Assembly (NCBI RefSeq): GCF_019968905.1
Contig: NZ_CP079946.1
Coordinates: 1,922,001-1,986,000 of the forward strand
Direction of reading: 5' to 3'
Length of the DNA: 64,000 bases
From: Corallococcus sp. EGB
Lineage (GTDB): Bacteria > Myxococcota > Myxococcia > Myxococcales > Myxococcaceae
The notes beneath the pieces are model-generated. The model was given only the letters and a program-made list of their open reading frames with translations, searched no databases and had not been told where the DNA came from. Positions 54,563-64,000 of the stretch are shown in pieces (within the stretch, counting starts at the first letter, position 1; each line of letters begins with the position of its first letter). A program made the position numbers and the translations under genes.

Positions 54563-56302
54563 ATGAGCGGTGGTGCGGGCCACAAGCCCATCCTGGGCAT
54601 CGACCTGGGGACAACGTACTCGCTGGTGGCGGTGCTGCGCGATGGCCGTCCCACCGTTCTGCCCAACGCATTGGGCGAAATCCTCACGCCCAGCGCGGTG
54701 AGCCTCAACGCCGCGGGCGAGGTGCTGGTGGGCGCGGCGGCGAAGGCCCATGCGGTGCTGGACCCTGTCTCCGGCGCGGTGGCCTTCAAGCGCGACATGG
54801 GCACGGACCGTCAGCGCGTCATCGGAGGCCGGAGCTTCTCGCCGCAGGAGTTGTCCGCGTTGGTGCTCGGCTCGCTGAAGCGGGACGCGGAGGCCGCGTT
54901 GGGCATCGCCATCGAGGAGGCAGTGGTGACGGTGCCCGCCTACTTCGGAGACCTCCAGCGACAGGCCACCCGTGACGCGGGCGCCATCGCGGGCCTGAAT
55001 GTCGAACGCATCATCAACGAGCCCACCGCCGCAGCGCTGGCCTACGGCCTCCACGAGCGCGACCGTGAGATGCGCGTGGCGGTGCTGGACCTGGGCGGCG
55101 GTACGTTCGACGTGACGGTGCTGGAGATCATCGAAGGCGTCATTGAAATCCAGTCCTCCGCCGGAGACGCGCGGCTGGGCGGTGAGGACTTCGACACCGC
55201 GCTGGCGCGCCACATGGCGCACCTGTTCCGGGAGAAGCAGGGCGTGGACCTGGAGGAGCACGCAGCCGCGTGGTCCCGCTTGCGAGAGGCCTGCGAGGCC
55301 GCCAAGCGCCGGCTGTCCGCCTCCGAGCGCACGCGCGTGGTGCTGCCGGAGCTGCCGCTGGAGACCGGCCGCCGGCTGACGCTGGACCTGGAGCTCACCC
55401 GCGATGACGCGGAGCGCGCCTGGGCCTCCGTGCTGGAGCGCGTGCGTGGCCCCATCCGTCAGGCGCTGAAGGACGCGTCGCTCCAGGCGAAGGACGTGGA
55501 CGAGGTGCTGCTGGTGGGAGGCTCCACCCGAATGCCCTGCGTGGCGGCGATGAGCGCGGAGCTGTTCGGCCGGCTGCCCCTGCGCAAGCTGCCGCCGGAC
55601 GAGGCCGTGGCGCTGGGCGCCGCGGTGCAGGCCGCGATGAAGGGCGGGGACCGGGCCGTGGAAGACCTGGTCGTCACCGACGTGGCGCCCTTCACGTTGG
55701 GCGTCGCCACCCTGGCGCGGGCGGGCCGCCAGCACGTCAGCGGTGTCTTCAGCCCCATCCTGGAGCGAGGCACGGTCATCCCCGCCAGCCGGGTGGAGCG
55801 CTATTACACGAGCAGCGACTTCCAACGGGAGATCAAGCTGGAGATCTACCAGGGCGAACACGCCCGCTGCGAGGACAACGTCAAGCTGGGCGAATACCAC
55901 TTCCAGGGACTGCCGCCCGCGCCCGCGAGCGAGCAGGCCGTGGACGTGCGCTTCACCTACGACCTCAACGGCATCCTGGAGGTGGAGGTGACGGTGGTGG
56001 CCACCGGGCGCAAGGAGGCCTTTGTCATCGAGCAGCGCCCCGGCCGTCTCACGCCCGCGCAGATTGAAGAGGCGCGCCAGCGGATGTCCGCGCTCAAGCT
56101 GCACCCGCGCGATGCGCTGCCCAACACCACCGTGCTCGCTCGGGCCGATGCGCTGTTCGTCCAGCTCACCGGCCTGCCGCGCGAGGAACTCGCGTCCGTC
56201 ATCGCCGCCTTCCGTCTGGCGCTGGAGGCCCAGGAGCCCGGGCGCATTGCGGAGGTCCGCGAGCGCCTCAATGCGATGGTGCGTGCCTTCCGGGAGCGTT
56301 AG
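54563..56302 (+). CDS. hscC: HscC-type Hsp70 chaperone
   Basis: This 579-residue Hsp70 is shorter than DnaK (about 640). The nucleotide-binding domain has [48 protein letters not shown] and LVGGSTRMP; the linker reads [14 protein letters not shown]. The substrate-binding beta domain is present, with a short helical lid and no GGMP-type C-terminal tail. It matches the HscC subgroup. Its pairing with a membrane-anchored J-like protein fits E. coli hscC with djlC. Its client is unknown; the name is by similarity only. Confidence 0.88.
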   Translation: MSGGAGHKPILGIDLGTTYSLVAVLRDGRPTVLPNALGEILTPSAVSLNAAGEVLVGAAAKAHAVLDPVSGAVAFKRDMGTDRQRVIGGRSFSPQELSALVLGSLKRDAEAALGIAIEEAVVTVPAYFGDLQRQATRDAGAIAGLNVERIINEPTAAALAYGLHERDREMRVAVLDLGGGTFDVTVLEIIEGVIEIQSSAGDARLGGEDFDTALARHMAHLFREKQGVDLEEHAAAWSRLREACEAAKRRLSASERTRVVLPELPLETGRRLTLDLELTRDDAERAWASVLERVRGPIRQALKDASLQAKDVDEVLLVGGSTRMPCVAAMSAELFGRLPLRKLPPDEAVALGAAVQAAMKGGDRAVEDLVVTDVAPFTLGVATLARAGRQHVSGVFSPILERGTVIPASRVERYYTSSDFQREIKLEIYQGEHARCEDNVKLGEYHFQGLPPAPASEQAVDVRFTYDLNGILEVEVTVVATGRKEAFVIEQRPGRLTPAQIEEARQRMSALKLHPRDALPNTTVLARADALFVQLTGLPREELASVIAAFRLALEAQEPGRIAEVRERLNAMVRAFRER

Positions 56303-56329
56303 GCGCGCTCCTGGAGCGAGCGCCGAGCG

Positions 56330-57565
56330 CTACACGCGCTCGATGATGGTGGCGATGCCCTGGCCGCCACCGATGCACATGGTGATGAGCGCCGTCCCCT
56401 TGCCCGTGCGCTCCAGTTCATCCAACGCCGTGCCCACGAGCATCGCGCCGGTGGCGCCCAGCGGGTGGCCCAGCGCGATGGCGCCGCCGTTGACGTTCAC
56501 CCGCTCCGGGTCGATGCCGAGCGCGCGCGTCGTCTGGAGGACCACGGCGGCGAAGGCCTCGTTGATCTCCCACAGGTCGATGTCGCCCGCCTTCATGCCG
56601 GCCATGCGCAGGGCCTTCTCGCTCACGGGCGCGGGGGCGGTGAGCATGATGAGCGGCTCGGTGCCCAGCGTCGCCATGGCGCGGATGCGGGCGCGGGGCT
56701 TGAGGCCCTTCTCCTTCACGTAGCGCTCCGACGCCAGCGCCACCACGGCGGCCCCGTCCACGATGCCGCTGGAGTTGCCCGCGGTGTGCACGTGCTGGAT
56801 GCGCTTCGCCTGCGGGTAGGCGGCCAGCGCGATGCCGTCCAGCGTCTCGCCGTTCGGGCCCACGACCGTCTCACCCATGGCGACGAACGCGGGCTTGAGC
56901 GCGGCCAGCCCCTGCGCGGTGGTGTCCGGGCGCGGGTACTCGTCGCGCTCCAGCAGCACGGCGCCGGTGGCCGGGTCCTTCACCGCGAAGAGGGACCCCG
57001 CGAAGCGGTCCTCCTCGATGGCGCGAGCCGCCTGGCGCTGCGAGCGAAGGGCCCACGCGTCCACGTCCTCTCGGGTGATGCCCTCCAGCGTCGCGATGAG
57101 GTCCGCGCTGATGCCCTGGGGCACCTGGTAGACGCGCTCGCGCAGCCGCACGTTGCCGCCGTCCTGGCCGCCGCCGTCCGCGCCCAGCGACAGGTGCGAC
57201 ATGCTCTCCACGCCGCCCGTCACCACGAAGTCCATGGCGCCGGAGGCGACGCCCATCGCGCCGAAGTTCACCGCCTGGAGCCCGGAGCCGCAGAAGCGAT
57301 TGAGCGACACGGCGGACACGTCCTGCGGCCACCCCGCCGCCAGCACCGCGTTGCGAGCGATGTTCGCGCCCTGCTCGTTCACCTGCGACACGCACCCCGC
57401 GATGACGTCGCCCACCTCGCGTGCATCCCAGCCACCCCTGCGCTGGAGCGCGTTGAGCGTCTGCGCGAGCAGCTCCTGCGGGTGCAGACCCGTCAGGGCT
57501 CCCTTGCCCATCTTCCCGCGCCCACGCGGGGTCCGGACGGCGTCGACGATGTAGCTGGCGGTCAT
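56330..57565 (-). CDS. acetyl-CoA C-acyltransferase (thiolase)
   Basis: This 411-residue thiolase has nucleophile Cys in [11 protein letters not shown], the His block [13 protein letters not shown] and the second Cys in CIGGGQGIA. It opens [17 protein letters not shown]. It should cleave 3-ketoacyl-CoA in fatty-acid beta-oxidation, or condense in reverse. ATG 57565 follows AAAGGAG with seven bases between. It is monocistronic, with a recognisable promoter upstream, and the gene is probably not part of the lanthipeptide locus. The particular chain length cannot be told. Confidence 0.95.
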   Translation of the reverse strand: MTASYIVDAVRTPRGRGKMGKGALTGLHPQELLAQTLNALQRRGGWDAREVGDVIAGCVSQVNEQGANIARNAVLAAGWPQDVSAVSLNRFCGSGLQAVNFGAMGVASGAMDFVVTGGVESMSHLSLGADGGGQDGGNVRLRERVYQVPQGISADLIATLEGITREDVDAWALRSQRQAARAIEEDRFAGSLFAVKDPATGAVLLERDEYPRPDTTAQGLAALKPAFVAMGETVVGPNGETLDGIALAAYPQAKRIQHVHTAGNSSGIVDGAAVVALASERYVKEKGLKPRARIRAMATLGTEPLIMLTAPAPVSEKALRMAGMKAGDIDLWEINEAFAAVVLQTTRALGIDPERVNVNGGAIALGHPLGATGAMLVGTALDELERTGKGTALITMCIGGGQGIATIIERV

Positions 57566-57591
57566 GTGTGGCTCCTTTGATTTCGACCGTA

Positions 57592-57618
57592 ATATTATCT
57601 GCGTAATTTCGAAGTCAA
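57592..57618 (-). promoter_or_regulatory. candidate promoter/operator of the thiolase gene
   Basis: On the minus strand a -35 TTGACT (57613-57618) and a -10 TAATAT (57592-57597) lie 15 bases apart, about 27 bases before the start codon. A direct repeat CGTAAT occurs at 57588 and 57602 within an AT-rich segment unlike the surrounding DNA, a possible operator for a fatty-acid-responsive regulator. No regulator is encoded next to it. Confidence 0.5.
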
Positions 57619-57740
57619 GGCGACCTGGGGTGGGAGCGCACGGCGGGCCCTGCGCGTGTCCTGGCGCAGGGCCCGAGCGGGTGTGCGATGGCGTTGGCCT
57701 CCGGCACCGCATCGGGAGGCCGCGGGCCGGACGGGGCGTG

Positions 57741-60700
57741 TCAGGACTTTTTCCGCTCGCGAGCCAGCCGGGAGGCGTAGAGGCGGTGGAGGAGGTCGTA
57801 GAGGACCAGCTCCTGCGCTCGGGCGGCGGTGCGCAGCATCCGGTTGGTGTGCATGTGGACGAGGCTCGCGGCCACGCGGTCCAGTGGTTGGGTGAGCAGT
57901 CCCTGATCCGCGCAAGCGCGCAGCCGTCCCAGCACCGGCCCCTGCCGCTCCGCGCGGCGCCGCAGGGCCGCGAACCCCGGCGCGAGCGGCCCTTCATCAA
58001 GCCACGGCCGCCACAGCAGGGACTCCAGCTCCTGGCGGTGCGTGCGGAACCGTTCGCCCAGCCGCCGCTCGACGGCGCCGTCCACGGAGAACTCCTGGCC
58101 GTAGCCCTGGCGCAAGCCTTCGAGCAGCCGGCCGCGGCCCTCCAGGTCGAAGCCCAGGTCCGTCAGCACCGAGTCGATGCCGCACAGCACCAGCCGCCAG
58201 CGTGCGTCCGCGCCGCCATCCTCCGCGACGGTGTCGAGCAGCTCCAGCGCCGCCTCGCTGTCCGCGTGGAACCACTGCTCCGCGAGCGGCAGGCCGGCAT
58301 CTCCGCCGTAGCGCTCGATTTCGCGCTCGTAGGTGTCCACCTGCACGCGGTGGACGAGCCCGTCCCGCTGGAGGGGGCGCACGAGCGTGTGCAGGTGCTC
58401 CAGCACCTCACCGTGCAGCCGTCGCGGGTCGCCGTGGAGTCGCACGCGCAGGTGCCAGTCCGGGTCTCCGTAGCGCAGGAAGAACCACTGGCTCACGGCG
58501 CCGGACGCCAGCGCCTGACGGACCAGCGGCGCCACGGCATCCTTCAGCACGCGCTCCGCGAGCGCCGTGCCCGTGTAGAGCTTGAGGTACAGCCACTCGG
58601 AGCCGGGAGGGAACGAGCGCTGGAGGCGCGGCGGCCGGGGCACGTGCACGGCGGGCGCGGGCACCGCTGACGCGTCGCGCACGAAGGGCACCACCACCTC
58701 GTGGACGAAGCGGCCTTCGGGGCCTGTGACGCAAAGCCCGTCGTCCTCCAGCAGCTCCACCAGCACCGCGTCCGTGCGCTGCCGCACCAGGTGGACGAAG
58801 GTGTCCAGGCTGAGCACGTTCTCCAGGTCCACCGGCAGCACGTTGTCGCGGTCCTCCAGGCCCACGAAGCGAGGGAGCCGCAGCCGTTCGCGCAGCCGCT
58901 GCGCTTCGCGGAAGCGCTCGGCGCCTTCGCGCTCACCGAGCGCGTGGAGCGTGGACGCCGTGAGCCGCCAGCGCGCGCGGTGGAGGATGAGCCGGCCCAT
59001 CGTCACGCGCGGAAGGAACGCGCTGCTGGCGAGCGGACCCCACTGCCAGCGCAGGCCGGGGCTCGCGCCCTGCTGCTGGAGCGTGCCCAGGAAGGTATAG
59101 GGCCGCAGGTGCGCGCGGCCGAAGTTGTGGACGTGGGTGACGCGCGGAAGCACCTCGCGCCCCAGGCTCGCGGAGCGCAGGACGATGCGCCGGCCCTGGA
59201 CGGAGAGGGACAGGTCCGTGAGCGGGAGCTGCTGCTCCGGCGGCGCGCCCGAGCGCCCCAGGTACACCAGCTCGTGCGCGCGCAGCACGGGGCGGCACAG
59301 GATGTTGCCGACGCGTCCCTCCGGCAGGTGCACCACCTCCGCGAAGGTGGCCTCCGGGCGCAGGGCCTCCTCCGCGCGCAGGTGCGCCGTCACGTGGCGC
59401 AGCAGCTCCGGGTCGCCGTGGCAGAAGCGTCCGAGGAGCGCCGCGCCAGAGGGGCCAATCATCGACTCGAAGACGAACCGGAAGCGCCCCGCGTCGACGT
59501 CCTCCTGTGATGCCGCGAGCACCGTGCCCAGGACGGAGAACGCATCCGGCAGCGGCCCCGGTCGCGGGTGGGCGAGCGCCTCCACGTCGGCGGCGTCCAG
59601 CTCCAGGGGACCGCCTGTCCGCAGCACCTCCGACAGCCGGTATTGCAGGTGGGCCTGCGCCTTGCCCCACGCGACACGTTCCTCGGAGCGGGGCGCGGGG
59701 AGGGCCAGGTCGCGCAGGAGCGGCGCGTCCTCCGCGGCCTCGGGGCTGGCCAGCTCGAAGCCGATGCCCACGTCCTCGTCGAGCGCCTCCAGCAGTGGCA
59801 CTTCGCGCGCCTCGTAGCGCTGCACGAAGGCTTCACGGAAGCGCCGCAGCGTGGGGGACTCGGAGGCGGCGCTGAGGCGGTGCAGCAGGGTGACGCCCTG
59901 GACCATCGCGTCCACCACGGCGGGCCCCAGCGTCAACGCTTCGGCGGGCTTGCGCAGATCCACCTGGAACAGGCGGCTCAGGTCGACGGGGGAGGGCAGG
60001 GCCTCCAGCCCGCGAGCCAGCGCGCGGTAGCGAGCCGGCTCCGCGCCCGGCGGCGAACCCTCCAGCTCCGTCAACGCGCGCTGCACGTGCTCGAGGACGC
60101 GGTGGGACTCGCGCATCGCGGGTACGCTCTCCAGGTGCGCGAGCAGCGCGTGGAGCGGCTCCGGTCCCGTGACGGGAGGCGCCAGGTCCGGCACCAGGAG
60201 CTGGCTCTCGACGAGCATGTCCACGTACTCCGTGGCCTCGTCGAGCGACACCTCGGCATCCGCCTCCACCAGCGCCCGCGCCAGCGAGGAGAGCGAGGCT
60301 CCCGCGCGGGCCCGCTCCAACGTGGCCTCCAGGTACGGCGTGGGCTCCACGCCGACGAGCTGGTGGGTCCGCGAGCCACCGTCGCGCCGCGACTCGGCGT
60401 AGCGCAGCCGGCCCGCGGCCCGGTACAGGCTGGAGTTGGGGCGGTAGCGCAGGGCCTCGCGAAGCGCGGGCAGCCCGGCGAGCTTCTCCATCAACGCGTC
60501 GACGTAGTCCGTGTCCAACCGCGTGTGGCGCCGGTACGTCTCACGGGCGGACAGCCGAAGCCGCGTCGCCGGAGCGAACAGGCCCAGGCTGTTGCCCGCG
60601 AAGAGGCCGAAGGGCGTCGCCCGCGCCGACATGCGCTGCCAGTAGCGCACGAGCGTCCGCTCCAGCTTCTCGCCGTGGGGACTCTCCGGCGCGGACGTCC

Positions 60701-60956
60701 ACGCGGGCAGGTGCTCCTCCAGCGAGGGTGACGCGAGGAACAGCGCCTCCCGCACCTCCGGCCGCGCCATCACGGCCCGAAGCCGTTCACGCAGCAGCAG
60801 GCGGTCCCGGCCGAGCGCCGCCTCCAGCTCCGGGGCAGGGGCCGCCAGCGAGGAGGACGCGCAGAGCCCCTGGCTCCAGGCGCGCAGCTCGTCGAAGGGC
60901 AGCAGCGGGGTGCGGAGGACGAAGAACCCCGAGGGAGCGAAGCCCGGCGGTGTCAT
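57741..60956 (-). CDS. lanB: class I lanthipeptide dehydratase LanB
   Basis: This 1071-residue protein is full length for a LanB. The N-terminal ~700 residues form the tRNA-Glu-dependent glutamylation (Lant_dehydr_N) domain: [36 protein letters not shown] with the conserved Arg-x-Thr-P-F-G-L-F block, and [10 protein letters not shown]. The C-terminal ~330 residues are the elimination (SpaB_C/thiopep_ocin) domain: [47 protein letters not shown]. It should glutamylate Ser/Thr of the precursor and eliminate to Dha/Dhb. ATG 60956 overlaps lanC by four bases, so lanC is transcribed first. The natural substrate is most likely the peptide at 62369-62518. Confidence 0.93.
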   Translation of the reverse strand: MTPPGFAPSGFFVLRTPLLPFDELRAWSQGLCASSSLAAPAPELEAALGRDRLLLRERLRAVMARPEVREALFLASPSLEEHLPAWTSAPESPHGEKLERTLVRYWQRMSARATPFGLFAGNSLGLFAPATRLRLSARETYRRHTRLDTDYVDALMEKLAGLPALREALRYRPNSSLYRAAGRLRYAESRRDGGSRTHQLVGVEPTPYLEATLERARAGASLSSLARALVEADAEVSLDEATEYVDMLVESQLLVPDLAPPVTGPEPLHALLAHLESVPAMRESHRVLEHVQRALTELEGSPPGAEPARYRALARGLEALPSPVDLSRLFQVDLRKPAEALTLGPAVVDAMVQGVTLLHRLSAASESPTLRRFREAFVQRYEAREVPLLEALDEDVGIGFELASPEAAEDAPLLRDLALPAPRSEERVAWGKAQAHLQYRLSEVLRTGGPLELDAADVEALAHPRPGPLPDAFSVLGTVLAASQEDVDAGRFRFVFESMIGPSGAALLGRFCHGDPELLRHVTAHLRAEEALRPEATFAEVVHLPEGRVGNILCRPVLRAHELVYLGRSGAPPEQQLPLTDLSLSVQGRRIVLRSASLGREVLPRVTHVHNFGRAHLRPYTFLGTLQQQGASPGLRWQWGPLASSAFLPRVTMGRLILHRARWRLTASTLHALGEREGAERFREAQRLRERLRLPRFVGLEDRDNVLPVDLENVLSLDTFVHLVRQRTDAVLVELLEDDGLCVTGPEGRFVHEVVVPFVRDASAVPAPAVHVPRPPRLQRSFPPGSEWLYLKLYTGTALAERVLKDAVAPLVRQALASGAVSQWFFLRYGDPDWHLRVRLHGDPRRLHGEVLEHLHTLVRPLQRDGLVHRVQVDTYEREIERYGGDAGLPLAEQWFHADSEAALELLDTVAEDGGADARWRLVLCGIDSVLTDLGFDLEGRGRLLEGLRQGYGQEFSVDGAVERRLGERFRTHRQELESLLWRPWLDEGPLAPGFAALRRRAERQGPVLGRLRACADQGLLTQPLDRVAASLVHMHTNRMLRTAARAQELVLYDLLHRLYASRLARERKKS

Positions 60957-62233
60957 GGGGCGTCCAGGGAAGAAGAGGGTCGCAGGGACATGAGCAGCAT
61001 GCGGTCCCAGGAGGGCTCCACGGAAGAGGTCGCCGCGAGGAGCGCCAGCGCGATGCCCGTGGCGCCCGCGAGCAGACCGGCGTTGTCCGTCCACCCCTCG
61101 GTGCCGTCGTCGAACTGCTCCAGCGTGCGGAACCCGGCCACGCCCAGGCCGGGCTGCCGGTGCACGGTGAGCAGCTGCTGGAACCAATACCGGGAAGCGG
61201 TCTCGAAGGCGGGCTCGCCCGTGGCCTGGAACAGGCGGTTGTAGAGGTGCGCGAGCCCCGCGGATCCATGGCAGAGCCCGCCGTCCTTCACGGAGGCGGC
61301 GTCCTTCCAACGTCCGGCGGCCTCCCGGCAGAGCGCGAGGGCCTGCGCCTCCCACGCGGCATTCCCCACCGCGCGAGCCAGCGAGTGCAGCCCGAGCGCC
61401 ACGCCCGGATCCCCGTAGCACCACGCCGGACGGCGCGGCCACGTGAGAGGTTCGTTCCCGGCCCCCACGCGCGTGGGAAAGCGAGCGGGAGCGGAGTCCG
61501 CTCCGCGCCGGGCCATGAACCACGTCCAACCTCCATGAAGCAGCTCGCGAGCCGCTTCAACGCCCGAGGCCACCGCGCCGCCCAGCAGGATGAGCACGCC
61601 CGCCATGCCGTGCGCGACGCCCAGGTTGAAGCTGCCCTCGGGCTGTTCACCCTGGAGCCGCGCTTCCACATGGCCAGCCTGCGTCCGCCAGCGCAGTCCC
61701 TCGGGCGTCCGCTCCGCCAGCTCTCCGAGCCGCGCCACCACCGCCTCCAGGCAGTGTCGCGCCCCGTCGCGCGGCAGGCGCTCCAGCGCGTACGCGCCCA
61801 TGCCCACCAGCCCGCTCACCAGGTCGTGGCGGTGGGGCCACGGGCGCGTCTGGAGGAAGTCGCCGAGCGCGGCGTCGATGTCCGTGAGCGGATCCTCCTC
61901 CGGTGATTCAGAAGGGCGCTGCACGTGCTGCACGGCCCACGCGATGCCCGTGAAGCCATCATAGAGGTCCGGCCCCAGTGTCTCCGCCCCGAGCGCCTCC
62001 GTGGCGCGCTCCAGCAAGGCCTCCGACCTCGCACGATGCCCCGCGTCACCGTGGGCCCGGGCCAGCGCATCGAAGAGCACCGCGCGCCCCGCGTCACCTC
62101 GCGCGAGGGACGCCAGGGAAGGCACCTGGGAGGGAGGGTCCGACAGCGCATCGACAAGCATTGCGAGCACTTGCACCGCCGCCGTGTGCTCGACGCCTTG
62201 CAGCAAGGGGTTCCATGGGAGCGCGCGTCGCAT
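60953..62233 (-). CDS. lanC: lanthionine synthetase C-family cyclase LanC
   Basis: This 426-residue LanC has its zinc ligands in AWCYGDPGVA (Cys272) and GGLCHGSAGLA (Cys321, His322), and conserved GVAHGMAGVL and GWTDNAGLLAGATGIALAL segments of the alpha/alpha-toroid. It should activate precursor Cys thiols for addition to Dha/Dhb, forming (methyl)lanthionine rings. It is coupled to the lanB gene by a four-base overlap. The start at 62233 has a weak ribosome site. The divergent gap to the precursor gene (62234-62368) is AT-richer and should hold both promoters. Confidence 0.93.
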   Translation of the reverse strand: MRRALPWNPLLQGVEHTAAVQVLAMLVDALSDPPSQVPSLASLARGDAGRAVLFDALARAHGDAGHRARSEALLERATEALGAETLGPDLYDGFTGIAWAVQHVQRPSESPEEDPLTDIDAALGDFLQTRPWPHRHDLVSGLVGMGAYALERLPRDGARHCLEAVVARLGELAERTPEGLRWRTQAGHVEARLQGEQPEGSFNLGVAHGMAGVLILLGGAVASGVEAARELLHGGWTWFMARRGADSAPARFPTRVGAGNEPLTWPRRPAWCYGDPGVALGLHSLARAVGNAAWEAQALALCREAAGRWKDAASVKDGGLCHGSAGLAHLYNRLFQATGEPAFETASRYWFQQLLTVHRQPGLGVAGFRTLEQFDDGTEGWTDNAGLLAGATGIALALLAATSSVEPSWDRMLLMSLRPSSSLDAP

Positions 62234-62368
62234 GTGGGGGGAACGCTGGAGGAAATGAATTTAAGGGCCTTGCTGTTAATGCGTGGAGCGCTTGTTTGCT
62301 CGGGAAGCAGCTGTTTGGCTTGGAGTTGCAGTCAACGCCGTCAAGGGTCGCAACGAGAGGAAGCTGCC
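62234..62368. promoter_or_regulatory. divergent lanC/lanA promoter region
   Basis: The gap contains an AT-rich island at 62253-62280 (TTAAAT on the minus strand at 62259-62264 could be a -10 for lanC). Toward lanA, the GAGAGGAAG ribosome site lies six bases before the start. No clear -35 partner was identified, so the exact promoters are uncertain. Confidence 0.4.
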
Positions 62369-62518
62369 ATGGACAAGCAGGACATGCAGAAGCCCAAGAA
62401 GCTGAGCCTGAAGCGTGAGACCGTCCGCCTCCTGTCGGGCGCGGGAGCGGAGCAGCAGGAGCGCAAGGAACTCACCTCGCCGCTCTGCACGGAGCGTGGC
62501 CCGAAGTGCGATTTCTGA
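62369..62518 (+). CDS. lanA: class I lanthipeptide precursor LanA
   Basis: This 49-residue peptide starts at ATG 62369. The leader holds KLSLKRETVRLL (residues 11-22), like the L-S-L-x-K/R-E-T-I/V motif found in class I lanthipeptide leaders of Bacteroidota and other groups. The C-terminal core TSPLCTERGPKCDF has Thr36, Ser37, Thr41 and Cys40, Cys47. Ser37 to Cys40 would give a small ring in the S-P-x-C pattern of nisin ring B, and Thr41 to Cys47 a larger ring. A Gly-Ala-Gly-Ala stretch (24-27) may be the leader/core boundary. No dedicated LanP or LanT gene is visible. Confidence 0.85.
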   Translation: MDKQDMQKPKKLSLKRETVRLLSGAGAEQQERKELTSPLCTERGPKCDF

Positions 62519-62523
62519 TGGAC

Positions 62524-62547
62524 CTCACGGACCTTCGGGTCTGTGAG
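62524..62547 (+). terminator. UUCG hairpin after the precursor gene
   Basis: CTCACgGACC-TTCG-GGTCtGTGAG forms a ten-pair stem with one mismatch and a stable UUCG loop, starting six bases after the lanA stop. A second stem, GGAGCC-ATCA-GGCTCC, follows at 62561-62576. They probably protect or end the short lanA transcript, separating it from the downstream exporter. No T-run is present. Confidence 0.65.
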
Positions 62548-62667
62548 CCCTCGCCGGTGGGGAGCCATCAGGCTCCTCGCTGGTTTCCGGGTGTCGTCCG
62601 CTGGCTGACGTCCCGTGGGTCCTACCGGGTGCGCGGGTCGGCGGCCTCCGGAAGAGTCGCGGCACCG

Positions 62668-64000
62668 TGACTTCTCCACAGCGGCTGGTCCTGGGAATCG
62701 CCGTGCTCGCCTCGCTCGTCACGTTCCTGGACGGGGCGATCATCAATGTCGCGTTGCCGGCGATGGTACGGGAGCTGGGTGGAGGGCTCACGCTCCAGCA
62801 GTGGGTGGTGGATGCCTACCTCATCACGCTGGGCGCGCTGATGCTGGCCGCGGGCTCGCTGTCGGATGCGTTCGGGCGCAAGCGCATCCTGCGGCTGGGT
62901 CTGCTCGGCTTCGGGGCCACGTCGCTGCTGTGCGCGGTGGCGCCGACGGGCGCGGTGCTCATCCTCGCGCGTGCGCTGCAGGGGGCCGCGGGCGCGCTCC
63001 TGGTGCCGGGCTCACTGGCGCTCATCCTGTCCTTCTTCTCCGGCCCCGAGCAGGCGAAGGCCATTGGCGCGTGGACCGGCTGGACGGGCGGTGCGTTCAT
63101 CGCGGGGCCTCTGGTGGGCGGGCTGCTGGTGGACACGGTGGGGTGGCGCTGGATCTTCGGCATCAACGTGCTGCCCATTGCGCTGACGCTGACGCTGCTC
63201 GCACGCATGGAGGAGCCCGCCCGTCCGGAGGGCGCGCGCATCGACCTCCCGGGGGCCGCGTTGGCGTGTCTGGGGCTGGGCGGCACGGTCTACGCGCTGA
63301 TTGAACAGGGGACGGTGGGCTGGACGCATCCCACGGTATTGGCGTCGCTGGGCGTGGGCGTGCCGGCGTTCCTCGCGTTCCTCTGGCAGGAGCGGCGCTC
63401 GTCGCACCCGATGATGCCCCTGTGGCTCTTCCGGGCGCGGAACTTCTGGGCGGGCAACCTGGCCACGACGTTCATCTATGGGGCGCTGGCGCTGAGCGAG
63501 TTCGTCATCACGCTGTTCCTCCAGCAGGTGGGCGGCTTCCGAGCGACGACGGCGGGGCTGTCGCTGATGCCGACGACGATCATCATGTTGCTGCTGTCGC
63601 CGGTGTTCGGCGGGCTCGCGGGCCGGTTCGGTCCGCGCCTGTTCATGACGGTGGGGCCGTGGGTCGCGGGCGCCGGGTTCCTGCTCCTGCTGCGCGCCAG
63701 GACGCCCGTGAACTACTGGACGCAGATGTTGCCGGGTGTGCTGGTGTTCGGGCTGGGGCTGACGACGACGGTGGCGCCGTTGACGGCGGCGGTGCTCGGG
63801 TCCGTCCACAAGGAGCAGGCGGGCATCGGCTCGGCCATCAACAACGCCATTGCCCGGGTGGCGGGGCTCATCGCCATCGCGTTCACGGGGCTCATCGTGG
63901 GCCCGCGACTGGACGTCGCGGGCTTCCACCGGGTGATGGAGGTCACCGCCGCGCTGCTGGTGCTGGGCGGAGTCATCTCCGCCCTGGGCATCCGCAATCC
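62668..64000 (+). CDS. DHA2-type MFS exporter, 3' end beyond the window
   Basis: The frame is open from GTG 62668 to the right edge (444 codons). It starts LVLGIAVLASLVTFLDGAIINVALP, the DHA2/EmrB motif, and has GSLSDAFGRKRIL as the loop 2-3 motif and GWTGGAFIAGPLVGGLLVDT as motif C. More than 12 hydrophobic segments are visible, consistent with a 14-helix drug exporter. It lies 150 bases downstream of the lanthipeptide precursor on the same strand, separated by two hairpins. It may export or give immunity to the peptide or be unrelated; the sequence does not decide. Confidence 0.88.

Noticed and set aside
54515-56104. A 529-codon open frame antisense to the Hsp70 gene
   Set aside because: It mirrors the conserved Hsp70 motifs and has no signals of its own.
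56330-58000. Thiolase starting at 58000
   Set aside because: The extra N-terminus overlaps lanB on the same strand in another frame and crosses the promoter-like region; ATG 57565 has a good ribosome site.
57741-61529. LanB starting at 61529 as a 1262-residue protein
   Set aside because: The first 191 codons lie inside lanC in another frame and give a low-complexity sequence; ATG 60956 with the four-base overlap matches family length.

Overview
The window reads as chromosomal DNA of a myxobacterium (Myxococcaceae; Corallococcus or Myxococcus is the best guess). The basis is very high GC with G/C at third positions, many lipoproteins with a Leu-x-Gly-Cys lipobox, dense ATGA-overlapping operons, BlaI/M56 regulation, CgeB-type glycosyltransferases, laminarinases and a Zn-poor MsrBA lipoprotein. 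No rRNA, tRNA, insertion sequence or phage gene was recognised. I could run no database search, so family names come from motifs read by eye.

Layout. 1-3774 (minus): three-gene operon of a DUF559/PD-(D/E)XK nuclease-like protein, a possible winged-helix protein and an AAA ATPase that runs off the left edge; a candidate but unproven nucleic-acid-targeting or defence module. 3912-6887 (minus): acyltransferase, SDR and MFS operon. 7010-10135: small genes, including an ArsR-SRPBCC pair and a frameshifted DUF421 gene. 10139-13559 (minus): BlaI repressor, M56/BlaR1-like sensor and an exported protein that shares a repeat module with the sensor. 13755-16764: glycoside hydrolase, GntR regulator and the first palindromic-repeat array. 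16765-19769 (minus): dual-specificity phosphatase followed by a large PRTase-like/phosphotransferase-like protein with a repetitive linker.

19906-33783 (plus): about 14 kb of glycan genes. They are a DUF5060/GH5-like lipoprotein, MDR and Gfo/Idh/MocA dehydrogenases, an ABC exporter, two sugar epimerases, one GT4-type and three CgeB-like glycosyltransferases, and UDP-glucose dehydrogenase. They look like one pathway making and exporting an acidic glycoconjugate. 33881-40409: accessory genes (lipoproteins, saccharopine-dehydrogenase-like enzyme, MsrBA, FG-GAP protein, RsmJ-like methyltransferase). 40456-40840: second palindromic array, with a leader and trailer related to those of the first. 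40982-44606 (minus): exported haem-binding-type protein, lipoprotein and DUF1501 operon. 44688-48774 (minus): P-loop kinase with a PurA-like half, then two GH16 laminarinases flanking an S51 peptidase. 48866-57565: LamG protein, MgtC/DUF4010 membrane protein, J-like protein with HscC-type Hsp70, and thiolase.

57741-62518 is a compact class I lanthipeptide locus: LanB dehydratase and LanC cyclase on the minus strand and, divergent from them, a 49-residue precursor too small to be noticed by routine gene finding. A DHA2-type exporter follows and runs off the right edge. The lanthipeptide locus and the two leader-flanked palindrome arrays are the most interesting items.
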